Origin: Chloranthus sessilifolius
Lineage: Eukaryota; Streptophyta; Magnoliopsida; Chloranthales; Chloranthaceae
Assembly: GCA_021018995.1 (NCBI GenBank)
Contig: CM037595.1
Span: 77,563,159-77,627,158 of the forward strand
Length of the DNA: 64,000 bases
Reading direction: 5' to 3'
Shown: positions 22,240 through 33,725 of the stretch, in pieces
Numbering within the stretch: the stretch's first letter is position 1
How the letters are laid out: each line of letters opens with the position of its first letter
Made by a program: the position numbers and the translations under genes
The notes under the pieces: generated by a model
Told to the model about the DNA's origin: nothing
Database searches by the model: none
The model's input: only the letters and a program-made list of their open reading frames with translations

Positions 22240-23358
22240 TGGGCACTTTGCAAAAACAACCTTGGAAACCAAACATTTTAGCCTATTATACAGAAGCTAA
22301 ACGTTTTAGAAAAAAAGGATTTAATGTTTTTGTGAAGTTCAGAGATCCGTGAAATCATAAATACTCAACACATGTGGGTTTAAGTGGATTTGTGAGTTTA
22401 CAAATTTGTCCCTGATTGTCTTCTCCATTCAAATCACTCAAAATCAGCTTCGGCTGCCGCGAAACCAACTCGACGGCCTATCTTCTCCACTCAAAACCAG
22501 CTCCGGCTGCGGCGAAACCAGCTCCGGTGGCCCCTACGATCTCCCTGAATCGATCTTGCCCGTGATCTATCAAACCAGATTCTAGATCCCTGATCATTTC
22601 TTGTGCCCTTTCAAAGGCTTTTAAATGGGAATCTACACTTCTAGGGCCGTCGGCCATTGCTGGTTGTACCCGTTTGAGCGTTTCTTTGGCCTCGAGGATT
22701 CTCCCCTGTTTCATTAAGCAGATACCCAGATTGCACAGCTTATTATCGTCTGGTGCGATTGAAACTCTCCAATAGGCCGATTCTACTTTGATGTAGTTAT
22801 GTTGTTGCATAAATGCTCATCCCAAATTCCCCAGCAACAATTTTTTCCCCAATTTTTAGTTATCATGGCCTCCTTTAATGCACCCCCATTAATAAATTTC
22901 TTAAAGAAAGGAAGAGTTCCAGTGAAAAGAATGAATTACCAGTAGTCTAGTCGCTTCCTGCTCTAAAAGACCTGAAATTTCTTCCCTTGAGATCGAGCTG
23001 TCTCCAACCTTAGGGAATTAATGGAACCCATTTTGGTGAAGAACCTAAGGAAGATGTTGATGATGTCAATGGATTTTCGAATTCTGTCGGAGCTGGTTTG
23101 GAGTGGAGAAGGTAGGACGCCAGAGCTGGTTTTATCGGGCCACCGGAGCTAGTTTTGAGTGGTTTGAGTGGAGAAGACAACTAGGGACTAATTTGTAAAC
23201 TCACAAATCCATTTAAACCCACATGTGTTGAGTATTTGAGATCTCACGGAACTCTGAAGTTCAAAAAAACGTTAAATTTTTTTTTTTTTCTCGAACGTTT
23301 AGTTTCTGTATAATAGGCTAAAACGTTTGGTTTCTAAGGTTGTTTTCCTAATTTCCCC
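22240..23358. mobile_element. Pack-MULE with terminal inverted repeats of about 240 bp
   Basis: The left arm (22240 to about 22480) and the right arm (about 23100 to 23358) are inverted copies. Both carry AAAACAACCTT(A/G)GAAACC, TTTTAGCCTATTATACAGAA, ATACTCAACACATGTGGGTT, GGATTTGTGAGTTTACAAAT and TTGTCTTCTCCA. The body holds a fragment of a TPR gene on the minus strand and no transposase. Long inverted arms around captured gene sequence define Pack-MULEs. No clear 9-bp target duplication was found. A related arm occurs at 56294-56525. Confidence 0.75.
22478..23020 (-). pseudogene. POLLENLESS3/MS5 (SDI)-like TPR protein fragment captured by the Pack-MULE
   Basis: On the minus strand an exon-like piece (about 23020-22940) encodes TARSQGKKFQV, has an in-frame stop, and ends at a GTAATT donor. 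After an intron the next piece (about 22830-22510) encodes QQHNYIKVESAYWR, IAPDDNKLCNLGICLMKQGR, EAKETLKRVQPAM and HLKAFERAQEMIRDLES. CNLGICLMKQGR is typical of the TPR proteins named MS5/POLLENLESS3 or SULFUR DEFICIENCY-INDUCED. The 3' end reads directly into the inverted arm. Keeping an intron shows capture at the DNA level. The source could be any member of this small plant family. Confidence 0.75.
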
Positions 23359-23878
23359 TAAATATTATTATGACTTATGAGAGCTGCTACGTGTACACCA
23401 CTTTTTTTCCTTCTCGCACATCCAAAAAGGCAAAAAAGTGTTGAGTAGAGAGCAAAACTTAGTGTGCACCTAAAGCACTTAGAGTTAGTCTTAGACTGGG
23501 TGTCCACCCAACATGAGCAATAAAGCAGTCCACACATCTGAATGAGTGCTTAAGGTGCACATAAGCATTTGTTATTTTATCCCAGAGATTAAAACCTGAA
23601 TATGATTGTGCAATATTTACACTACATTAGGGTTAACGCTTTTTTCCGTCCTGCATCAATTTGAAATTGTGAACGTCAAGCAATCAAACATATGTGTGAA
23701 TTGTTTGTGTGCAACCAAAAACTACTATAAACATACTTTCTACTAACTAATTAATGCTTGGATCTTCATTAGCCACAGAAAAATAAAATTTATTTTTACT
23801 AATTATTTTTAATTGATTGGTGTGTGGATAGATAGTTGGTGTGAAACTAAAACTAATGCGCGGGAAGGAAGTGGTCTA
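23359..23878. other. Unassigned spacer
   Basis: No coding signal or repeat family was recognised. The last two bases begin the left target duplication of the following MITE. Confidence 0.5.
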
Positions 23879-23886
23879 CTCATAGC

Positions 23887-24168
23887 CAAGGTATACAAAA
23901 TCGGCCGATACCGATACGTATTGATTTTTTGGCAAACCGTTACGTATCGGCATCGTACGTATTGGTCCTCCAACTCAGTGTCGGTATTGGTATCCGTATC
24001 GGCCGATACGGGCCCGTGATACCCAATACGTATCAGGTATCGACCAATACGTATCGGTTTGAGTCAAGACATTTTTTTTTTAAATGGTCGATCTGTATCG
24101 GTATCGTCCGATTCGTATCGGTCCTCCGTGGACCGATACCCGATACAAAAACCGATTTTCATACCTTT
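23887..24168. mobile_element. hAT-type MITE (282 bp) with CGATACGTATCGG words
   Basis: Flanks CTCATAGC (23879-23886) and CTCGTAGC (24169-24176) match at 7 of 8. The left end reads CAAGGTATACAAAATCGGCC and the right, in reverse complement, AAAGGTATGAAAATCGG. The inside consists of GATACGTATCGG, TATCGGCCGATACGGGCC and TATCGGTATCG-type words. Same family as 6627-6832. Confidence 0.8.
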
Positions 24169-24176
24169 CTCGTAGC

Positions 24177-24751
24177 AATCCTCGATCATGAATATAAGGA
24201 GCCTTTTATCTCATTAATCCGTCAAAAGTTCACATCCACATATGTTAGATTTTCAAAATGTTGGGAAAATGAGGGTTTTTTTGTGAAAGGGAGCACAAAC
24301 TTCAAAAAATAGTCCTTGACATTAGATATTAGGGAAATTTTTCAGAATTGACCCTGTCAGATTCACCTTTTCCGTCAGAGACCCTATAGTTTCACTTTTC
24401 ACCAAGCCGACCAACTCCAAGCCTAGCCGACCATGAGAAGAGTAAAAAGTCGACGTTCTTTGACTTTCTTTAACCCACAAAAGCATCCACTTCTTCCTCA
24501 TTTCCATCAGCTCCAGTTAGTGAGAGATAGAGGAGGGGAAAGTGAAGACGTCATTTTCCTCAATCCGAGCAGTGTCATTGGAAGTGGAAAACGCAGGTTT
24601 GGGAGAAGAAGACCCCTGTATTTTGCCATTGCGATGGGAGGTATGTTCACTTACTTTATTTTAAATGATTCAGTGCAAACCTTAAATGTAAACCCCATGT
24701 TAGTTTCTTAGGATTTCTTAAAGGTACAGCGTAAAAAAGAGATAACTTATT
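24177..24751. other. Left flank of the MULE, no feature assigned
   Basis: An open frame at 24433-24711 has no recognisable domain and is not called. The outer end of the MULE probably lies in this stretch but could not be placed. Confidence 0.4.
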
Positions 24752-24926
24752 GGTAACCAAGCGACTTCATAAAGAAGCATTATCGCCTTCCTAAACAAGC
24801 GATATCGCTTGTCTAAACTAGCGAAGACGCCTGCCTAAATAATTGATAACATCTTCCAAAACAATTGATATCGATTGTTTTGGAAGGCGTTATCTCTAGT
24901 TTAAGCAAGTGTCATCGCCCATTTGT
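24752..24926. repeat. 22-bp tandem array with palindromic cores, left end of the MULE
   Basis: Units start at 24752 and 24774 and then every 22 bp. Examples are CAAGCGATATCGCTTG followed by TCTAAA, CAATTGATATCGATTG followed by TTTTGG, and GAAGCATTATCGCC followed by TTCCTAAA. About eight units keep the 22-bp register while their bases differ, and several contain perfect palindromes (AAGCGATATCGCTT). Confidence 0.75.
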
Positions 24927-25899
24927 GACATCTGTCTTATTACCTTGTCCTTCGCATTCTTAAATAGGTGATGCCAGAGGTGAACATTCCTCTTCTTTGT
25001 CACTATGATTTTCTTCTTATAAGCGATACTGGCTTGTATAAAGGTGGTCGACTAAGGCTTCTTTCCATTTCGACAGGTATTTCTTATGAACGATTCATAA
25101 GGCGAATGTACGCAGTCAGTTTTACGAGGATGAGACACTTTCTGTAAAGTTCTCTATGAAGATAGTGCATACCCCTGTGTTTGCCAATATTTTAGATTCA
25201 GATGATTTGGCCTCTCTATTTACGTTTTATAAATTCGGGGTGGACGTCATAAAGGTATTCATTATTAAAGAGCCGTCATCCTTCCGAGCCAAAGCTGAAC
25301 AAGTACCTCTTGTCGAAGTTTGACGAGGATGAACCTATATGCGATACTGTCTATTTAGGCAATGACGACGATATTACGATGAAGGGGTCGGCCAGAAAAG
25401 CAACTATTGATTTAAACGATGCTCCAGTTGAATCATATGATGGCCCACTTAAATATATGCATGGGTCACAATAATGTCGTCAATAGTTAAACTATATGTC
25501 AGAAAGGGTGGGGGATGAAGACGATTTCGGTCATCTCTTCCCCGGTGGATTCACAACTTGATTGATTTACGAATTATGTTCAACCATTTCATCGATGTGG
25601 ATTACCAGAGGAGCTTAACTCCATGTCCATACACATGAGCACCCCTTCGGTGAAGGGCCTAGTCAAGCATGTGAGAATTCAGTTGGTGAAGGACCTAGTC
25701 AACTACTTGAGAACACCGCTAGTTGAGGGCATAGTCATCGATAACCAAATAATGAAGAGAACTTAGAAAAGAAAGCCCAAGACTATGATAGTAAACTGGA
25801 TGGATTTATAAAAAAGGATCTAAGAAATTTCGTGAGAGGAATTGATAATCCCCTAGTAAACGAAGATTACGAAGCTGATCAAGATGTAGAAATCGAATA

Positions 25900-28800
25900 C
25901 CGAAATTAGACGTTTAAAGTTGGAGAGATCTTCATAGACAAATAAACATTCCAAAGAGCATTGAAAAAACACACGATGGAGAAAAACTTTCAAATCAAGC
26001 CTTTAAAAATTACTAGTTATCAAGTCACAGTTGGATGCTACGAACCCGATTGTTTATGGCGAATACGTGTTTCTAAATTGACTGGGCTCGACACTTTCAA
26101 AATTAAAATGTTTAATAGTACTCACACATGCGAGGCCCTGATCATTCATAAATTTTACCATTTTGATACCCTCAATTGAGTACTAGTAGTCCATGGTTTG
26201 ATACTTACAACTCCTTGAAAGTGAATATTTAGATCAGCAAATGAAAGAAGAAAAAAAGAAATATCTATGTAAAAACGACTCAGAAATCATAGTTGAAATC
26301 ACACCCATACGAGCGTGTGAAGCAAGATCGTAACTCCTACGATCTCCTCAAGATTCAATCGCAGAGCAGAAGAGTAAAATCGCAAATCAAAACAAAAGAA
26401 AATCTCTAAAGAATCGTAAAGCATACAATTACAACATGAAAACATCAAGAGCAGTACGAGAGTGCTGAGAAGCCTGCGAAAGAATGAAAAAGGATTACGA
26501 ACGACCAAGAGACAAATCGTGTGAAGAAATACACTACACAGTATACAATCATAATCACGATTTCACGATTAAGTTGCACGATACAATTATGAAGACTCAC
26601 GATACCATTGTGAGATAGTGCAAAATCATACAGAATCGTAATTCACGAAGATAACTGAAGAGTCCATGCAGATCACGATTCTAGAAAAAAGTCTTGCGAG
26701 ATCATGTTGTTGAATAAAAGGAAGAAATATCTTCTTGTAAAAGGAGTTCTAAACGAAGAAGAATATGTGTTAGAAAGCTTAGTTTTAGGAAAATTCTATA
26801 GTAGGTAGTTTGCCTAGGATAGAGTCCTGATTTCTTGTAACCGGCCTCTTATGAATCTATAAAAAAGAGAGCCTACGTCCATAATAATTTATCTAGAAAT
26901 TTTTTATCATAGCTGACAATTAGGATCTGAGAGGCTAAAGATCAAAGTAGTTTAGTTTTAATTCTAGTTTTTAATTATGTCTTCTGTAATTATTTTCAAT
27001 TCAATAGAAATAATAAGTAGCTAAATTCTTTTTAAGTTTGGGAACCCATATATCAAAGATTAATATGAATAGTTAAGAGTTTCTTACTTTTCTAAATTTG
27101 TTTATTGTAATTGGTTAATAAATATGAGTTTTAAACATGCCTATGAGTTTTAAAAGGATTTCATGATTTCTATAATTTCTTTCTCTTTGTTGCCGTTGTT
27201 GCCCTAGGATTGAGATTATTAGAGTTTACCCGATTATGTTGCCATTGTGGCCTTAGCTAGTTTCATTAACGATTTTCATATTAGAGAGGTTTATGTTGCC
27301 GTTGTGTCTTAGACTAATCTCTTGTTCTTCTTATGTTGTCATTGTCGCCTTAAAATAATTACAAGAAATTCAAAAAAATAAGAGATAATTAATTAGGATT
27401 ATGAATTTGCGATAGGAACCCTAAGCTTATTCATTTAAATAATTTTTATTTCAATCTCTGTAATTTAATTTTAAACACGAAATTCATTATTCTTTAAAGG
27501 CATTTAGAAGAAATTTTAAGAAACACCTTCCCTGTGGATCGATAGCTATACATGTGCTACAATTCTCTTGTGGACTTGCAAGGTGATAAGACAAGGTATA
27601 ATAAAGAGTCTATCAGGCCCCTAAGATTGGGGCGCACGACCACCGTAATGCAATAATATCTTTCATAGCCAACTATATGCGGGAGAAATTTATGCAAGGA
27701 TTCAACTACACACCTACATCGATAATGTTTGACATTACAAAAGCGTATAAAGTGCATATAAAATATTCTAAGGCTTGGTGGCTGAAAAAACTCACCCTGA
27801 ACGATATTAGGGGTTGCTGGCCAGGGCAATTTGTGGATCTACTGACCTATCCGAAGGAGATGAAGAGGGTAGACCCTAATGTACCAACATCCTTTCAACT
27901 AAGGCTTGACGGTAAGTTTCAAAAAAAATTTAGAGTTTTGGCTAGTGCATCGAAAGTTACCGCAATACACTTCGTGGCATATTACTCGTAGCCACACGCC
28001 TACGAGAACGTTTCGAAGAGATCCTACTTATCACCTTGACGCAAGACGGTAATGGCCATATATTACCGTAAGTGTTCTCTGTCGTCGAGGTAGAAGAAGA
28101 GGATACATGGATGTAGTTTTTTGAATAGGTAGGTGTGTTTGTGATCGGTCAGTTTAACAAAGATTTTATTATAATCACAGACAAGTTGAAGGGTTTAATC
28201 AAGGCGATAAAATGAATCTTCGCTAACGCATACCACAACTACTGCATGTGACATATGACACCGAATTTGGTACATAAATATCTCAAGAATGGTACTTTTA
28301 ATCTGTGGTGGTGTGCTGCACATGCATATTCAGTAGAGAGATTGATTATTTTATGAATAAAATTAAGGCAAAAGTTGATCCTCGAGCTGTAGAGTATATT
28401 TTATAAATAGACCTGAAGCATTGGGCACACACATATTTCAAGAAAAGGCAATACGATTCTCTCACTACGAATAATGTCAAAATCTTGAACAACATACCGA
28501 AGCTAGCTCAAGAGAGACCAATCATCGACTTAATCAGAACTACTTAAGAGAAAGTCACCGATTATTTTCAGAAGCGCCGAGAGAGATATGAGAAATGGAG
28601 CATCCTCCTTTGCCCAAAAGCTGACGAGCAAATGAAGATGGTGCTCCAATGAGCTAGTCGAAAGCAAGCTTAATGATATGGGCGCGATCAATTCCAAGTA
28701 AATTTTAAGAAATTTATTTTTCATGTTGACTTGGAACATAAAACATGTACTTGTCGTCGTTGGTGTATTCATAGTTTGCCTTGCTCGCACACCGCTGCGG

Positions 28801-29075
28801 CCATCAATCGTAGAAATTACGATTACTACAACTTCTTTGAGAAGTCGTTCTTCACCACTTGCTTTAGAAAAACATACGATGAACAATGAGTTTCGACACT
28901 CGATAAAAGCTAATGGAAAATTCAAGGTGACCAACTGACGAAAAATATGAAAGTGAGACCACCCTATAATTTTCAAAAGCAAGCCCGACGTCCGAGGAAG
29001 ATGAGGATATGGTATACGGGTAAAGTTAGGGCCCTACAATGTAGCAAGTGCATTGAGTATGTTCACAATCGCAGT
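25900..29075 (+). pseudogene. MuDR-family MULE transposase remains
   Basis: In order: a MuDR DNA-binding region (about 25915-26138) with ITSYQVTVGC, CLWRIRVSKL and IKMFNSTHTCEA; the MULE catalytic region (27621 to about 28500) with FDITKAYKVHIKYSKAW, LTLTQDGNG-like and VEVEEEDTW pieces and a TDKLKGLIKAI segment; a SWIM zinc finger near 28740-28800 (CTCRRWCIHSLPCSH); and a zinc-knuckle-like CSKC...H near 29040-29075 with its last Cys lost. The frame before the solo LTR at 26138 continues in phase after it at 27621, so the LTR interrupted one exon. Stops and shifts are frequent in the catalytic region. The transposase would have cut and rejoined MULE ends in the nucleus. Confidence 0.8.
26139..27615 (+). 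mobile_element. Solo LTR (about 1.48 kb) inside the MULE transposase
   Basis: It begins TGATCATTC and ends GTCTATCA, with the target duplication GGCCC on both sides (26134-26138 and 27616-27620). The 3' part has the CCTGTGGATCGATAGC...CTACAATTC segment seen at the ends of plant gypsy LTRs, so it is probably from a Ty3/gypsy element. Between 27190 and 27350 a TGTTGCCGTTGTGGCC-like unit recurs about four times. No internal retroelement region is present. This family differs from the solo LTRs at 29246 and 52785. Confidence 0.75.
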
Positions 29076-29125
29076 AGTTATACGATAGTGGGACCGATGG
29101 GTTGATAGAGTATGTGCCAGCATAA

Positions 29126-29240
29126 TTTCGGCAATCGCTCTCTTATCCGATCGATGACGCACTCCTAACGGAGCGTTATCATATTCTTATAAGGGTGCTA
29201 GAGCCCCATTAAGAGAGCGCTAGCACCTTAGTAAGAGAGT
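29126..29240. repeat. 22-bp tandem array, right end of the MULE (continues at 34304-34332)
   Basis: Units such as GGAGCGTTATCATATTCTTA, AGGGTGCTAGAGCCCCATTA and AGAGCGCTAGCACCTTAGTA recur every 22 bp. The array continues after solo LTR A at 34304-34332 (CGCTCCTGTACG, AGAGCGATATAT), and the 22-bp register is kept when the LTR and one target copy are removed. Cores such as AGCGCTAGC are near-palindromic. Confidence 0.7.
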
Positions 29241-30311
29241 CCTAGTGTGACAGCCCAGATTTCGACACCCCGAAACCCGTGCTATCAGCACGATCATCTT
29301 GACCGTGCCCCTTAGCTATGCATGGGACATTGGTATATCAAGCAACGAATTAAATTGAAATAGTAAATGAAGCTGCGGAATTAAATTACTATATGAGCAT
29401 TTCTCAAAATACAGTTCTACCCTTATGCCTCTACATGAATGGAGAACCGATCCGAACCATCGATGATAGTTAATCATCACGGATGGTTCGCCCAAAAGAA
29501 TTATCCCAAATCTATGTATATATATTGTTTAATCAAAACAAGGCTTGACATACCAAGCCGTACAAAAATCTCTCAAAAACCCTCAAAGCTGCACAACGGA
29601 GTCCTCTAGAAGAAATCCTCAGGAGGTGCCTCCAACTCGTCACTAGGTGCTAGGTCCGAGTCACCGGGGTCAGCGTCTCCTGAAGCCTCGGCAGCTGCTA
29701 GTAGTGGACCTGCGACGTATAGTCTAGAGGGTGAGCTACATCCTAGCTCAATAGGGAACATAACACAGTTGAACATATAAATTATCACTCACATATATTC
29801 CATGATATGCCATGCATGATGTGTCTATGCAGTTACTGATGAAAAACAGTTGAAAAGCATCAAGTTTTACTGGTAGTTTACTCATGTCTTTTACTTATTC
29901 ATGAATGTTGCTGAAAAGGCCTCAAGAAAAACTTAAACTTTCAACTTAAGTAATCCCCGAGCAATATAGCATCGAGCCCCGATGAGATACCCATCATCGT
30001 CATCTATATAGACAGTTTTAAACGTATTCCTTGGGAATACAAATAGTACCCAAGCCCCTTTCTCCTGGGGATTGGTGGCGGGGTTTCACTTATCTCAAAT
30101 CAACACCCCTGGGGTGTGCTTACTGTGTACGGATAAGCCTCCACACTGGCCTACGGTTTTGCCGCCGTATCGGTCATGGATATCCTGCCGTGTCAGTCGT
30201 GGATATCCCGCCACGTCGGTGGGGTACCCTATCAATCCTCAAATAACAAAAGTATCAGGTGCTTTACATATAGTTATTCACTGTGTAATTATGCTATCTT
30301 ATATCAGTTAG

Positions 30312-32874
30312 TGTGACGGCTCGGATTTCGACACCTCGAAACCCGTGCCATCAGCACGATCATCTTAACCGTGCCCTAAGCTAAGCACGGAACATTGACA
30401 TATCAAGCATAAAATGAGATAATAAATAAAACTGCGGAATTTAAATATATATTAAAGCAATTCTCCAAAAGACAGTTCTACCCTCATGCCTCTGCATGAA
30501 TGGAGAACCGATCCGAACCATCGATGATAGCAATCATCACGGATGGTTCGCCCCAAAAGAATAATCTCAAACTCAATATATACATGGTTTAACCAAAACA
30601 AGGCTTGACATACCAAGCCATACAAATCTCTCTCAAAAAGCCCTCAAAGCGACACAACGGAGTCCTCTAGAAGAAGTCCTCAGGAGGTGGCTCCAACTTG
30701 TCTCCGGCCGCAAGGTTCGACTCACCGGGGTCAGCGTCTCCTGAAGCCTCGGCCGCTGCTAGTAGTGGACCTGCGACGTATAGTCTATAGGGTGAGCTAC
30801 ATCCTAGCTCAATAGGGAACAAAAACACAGTTGAACATATAAATTATTACTCACATATATTCCATGATATGCCATGCATGATGTGTCTATGCAATTACTG
30901 ATGAAAACAGTTAAAAAGTATTATATTTTACTGGTAGTTTACTCGTGTCTTTTATTTACTCATGAATGATGCTGAAAAGGCCTAAAGCAAAACTTAAACT
31001 TTCAACTTAAGTAATCCCCGAGCAATATAGCATCGAGCCCCGATGAGATACCCATCATCGTCATCTATATAGCGGTTTTTAACGTATTCACAGGAATACA
31101 ATATAGTACCAAGCCCCTTTCCCACAGGGATTGGTGGCGGGGTTTCACTTGTCTCAAATCAACACCCACAGGGTGTGCTTACGTATGTCTGGATAAGCCT
31201 CCGATCGGCCTACGGTTTGGCCAACAGTATCGGTCCACGGATATCACCTGCCTCGATTCGTGGATATCCCGCCACGTCGGTGGGGTACCCTATCAAACCT
31301 CAAATAACAAAAATATTGGTGCCTTACATATAGTTATTCACCGTGTAAGTGTGCTATCTTATATCAGTTAGGCCCTATCAAACATGATTCAATCTTAGAT
31401 ACATCCCTGGGATGTATCCATTTATTTGCATCACACCTGATGCTCTTATCTCATTACTTCTTCATCCCCTGGGGATGGCTCATTATAATTACTCTTATGG
31501 TGGTCACGCACACACACTTTTCACAATTCTTAAGCAATAAAACATTTTGAATTTGAATTCTATATCACTACACACATGCTCTTGTAAAATAAAGTGCATG
31601 TTCAAGGTGTTCCCTACCTCAAGTCTTTGTTTGATCAACGCATCAAGGTCCCACGTGGCTCCTTGTGCACTAGCTCACACGTACCACCTATGGTACCACA
31701 TAACAGGTGAAACACATCACTAAGGATGCAATAAAGGAGTTCCAAGACCCCCCAAGAGTCTTAAAGTCACACTCAAAAGTCAACAAAATTTAGCCCAGTC
31801 GATTAATCGAACACCAAAATCGATTAATCGAATCTCATTCGATTAATCGATTTCCAAAATTGATTAATCAAAAGTCAATATCGATTAATCGATTCTCAAA
31901 TCGATTAATCGAGATTTTCATTCGATTAATCCAATCCCAATTCGATTAATCGAAATTCTCTGCTCTGCCAAGTCGATTCTCAATTCGAGTAATCGAGTTC
32001 CCAAAATTGATTAATCGATCCCAAATCGATTAATCGAAATTTGAAATCGATTAATCGAAATCCCATTTCGATTAGTCGATTTTCCCCAAGTCATTTCCTC
32101 CAGCCCCTGGGGTCCACTGGAGGTCCACAGTCGATTAATCGATATACAAATCGATTAATCGAAATCCAAAGTCGATTAATCGAAACTCAGTTCGATTAAT
32201 CGAACTCGGGTTCCTTGACTTTTCAACTTCTTGGCCAATTTCGATTAATCGAATTTCAATTTCGATTAATCGAAATTGCCAGATTCAGCCCCTTTTGAGT
32301 TGTTCTTCCCAATCTTTTTCCACTCTTTTTTTTTCCTCTATTTTTCTAAACCATCCTTCCTACAATTTAAACCATTTTTTTAACTACAATTTAACCTCTA
32401 CAATCTATGCATTTTATTCACAAAAATTTACCATTAATCAATCTCAAATTGATTTCAAATCAAGTGGTTGGAAGGCTAGGGTTCCAGCTTTGGCTTGAAC
32501 GGATTCTTTGCGCAGAATCGGCCTTTTTAATGCTTGAATCCCCCTTCCAATCACTCACAATAACTCCTTGCTTGATCACTGTCTTTACTCCTCTCTCTCT
32601 CTTCTTTACTTCTCTCTCAACAACCAAAACTATTGATTTTAGGGTTATTAAACCCTTTTATCTCCCCCTTAGCTTGTGTGTTGAGCACATGCACCTCAAT
32701 AGGTGTATGTGACTTCAGATTTTACAACACACACCACATAGCCACACAACCCATCACATCTCGTCCATTCATCACACCCCATGCTAACTATTGGACTTCT
32801 ATTTGGTCAAACCTATGACCGATTGGGCACAGATCCCGAGGTCATAGTTTAGTGTGATTTTTCGGGCTATTACA
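30312..32874 (+). mobile_element. Solo LTR B, inserted into solo LTR A of the same family
   Basis: 2,563 bp, TGTGACGGCTC...CGGGCTATTACA, with GTTAG at 30307-30311 and 32875-32879. It aligns with copy A along its length, including the TCGATTAATCGA array (31799-32280). The target lies in the ATATCAGTTAG sequence of copy A, a site that B itself also carries at about 31366. B is younger than A by position. Confidence 0.88.
31799..32280. repeat. TCGATTAATCGA palindrome array in LTR B
   Basis: About 21 copies of the 12-bp palindrome TCGATTAATCGA or one-base variants, separated by 7-9 unrelated bases. In the first block the starts are 31799, 31820, 31839, 31860, 31881, 31901, 31922 and 31942, giving spacings of 21, 19, 21, 21, 20, 21 and 20. 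Two breaks of 30-50 bp divide the array into blocks. Spacers vary while the palindrome is kept. Confidence 0.92.
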
Positions 32875-33304
32875 GTTAGACCCTGTCAAACATGATTCAA
32901 TCTTGGATACATCCCTGGGATGTATCCATTCACTTGCATCACACCTGATGCTCTTATCTCTTTACTTCCTCATCCCCTGGGGATGGCTCATTATAATTAC
33001 TCTTATTGATGTCACGCACACACACTTTTCACAACCTCTTAAGCAATAAAAATATTTTGAATTGAATTCTATATCACTACATACATGCTCTTGCAAAATA
33101 AAGTACATGTTCAAGGTGTTCCCTACCTCAAGTCTCTGTCTGGTCATGCATCAAGGTCCCACGTGGCTCCTTGTGCCCAAGCTCACACGTACCACCTATG
33201 GTACCACATAATGTGGGAAACACATCACTAAAGATGTAATAAAGAAGGTCCAAGACCCTCTAAGAATCTTAAAGTCAAACTCAAAAGTCAACAAAAACTG
33301 GCAC

Positions 33305-33725
33305 AGTCGATTAATCAAACTCCAAAATCGATTAATCGAATCTGATTCGATTAATCGATTTCCAAAATTGATTAATCGAGATTCCCATTCGATTAATCGA
33401 AAGTCTCCATTCTATCTAGTCGATTCTCCATTCGAGTAATCGAGTTCCCAAAATCGATTAATCGATCCCACATCGATTAATCGAAATTCCAAATCGATTA
33501 ATCGAACTCTCCTTTCGATTAGTCGATTTCTCCAAGCTCTTTTCTTTTCTCCCCTGGAGTTCACTGTAGGTTCCCAGTCGATTAATTGATGCCCAAATCG
33601 ATTAATCGAAATTCAAAGTTGATTAATCGAAACTCAATTCTATTAATCGAGATCGGGGTCCTCTGACTTTTCAACTTCTTGGCCAAAATCGATTAATCGA
33701 AACTCAATTTCGATTAATCGACATG
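33305..33725. repeat. TCGATTAATCGA palindrome array in LTR A
   Basis: This is the counterpart of 31799-32280, with about 18 copies or variants and the same block layout. Several copies differ by one base from their counterparts in B. Confidence 0.9.

Noticed and set aside
24433-24711. A 92-codon open frame before the MULE array
   Set aside because: There is no recognisable domain or splice context, and it lies where the element's terminal region is expected.
30031-30311. Two overlapping open frames of 70-80 codons
   Set aside because: They lie wholly inside solo LTR A, correspond to its GATATCC-rich region, and match no domain.
31799-33725. A regular repeat-spacer array that could be read as CRISPR-like
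   Set aside because: The repeats are 12-bp palindromes with 7-9-bp spacers inside eukaryotic LTRs, with no cas genes. This does not fit CRISPR repeat or spacer sizes.
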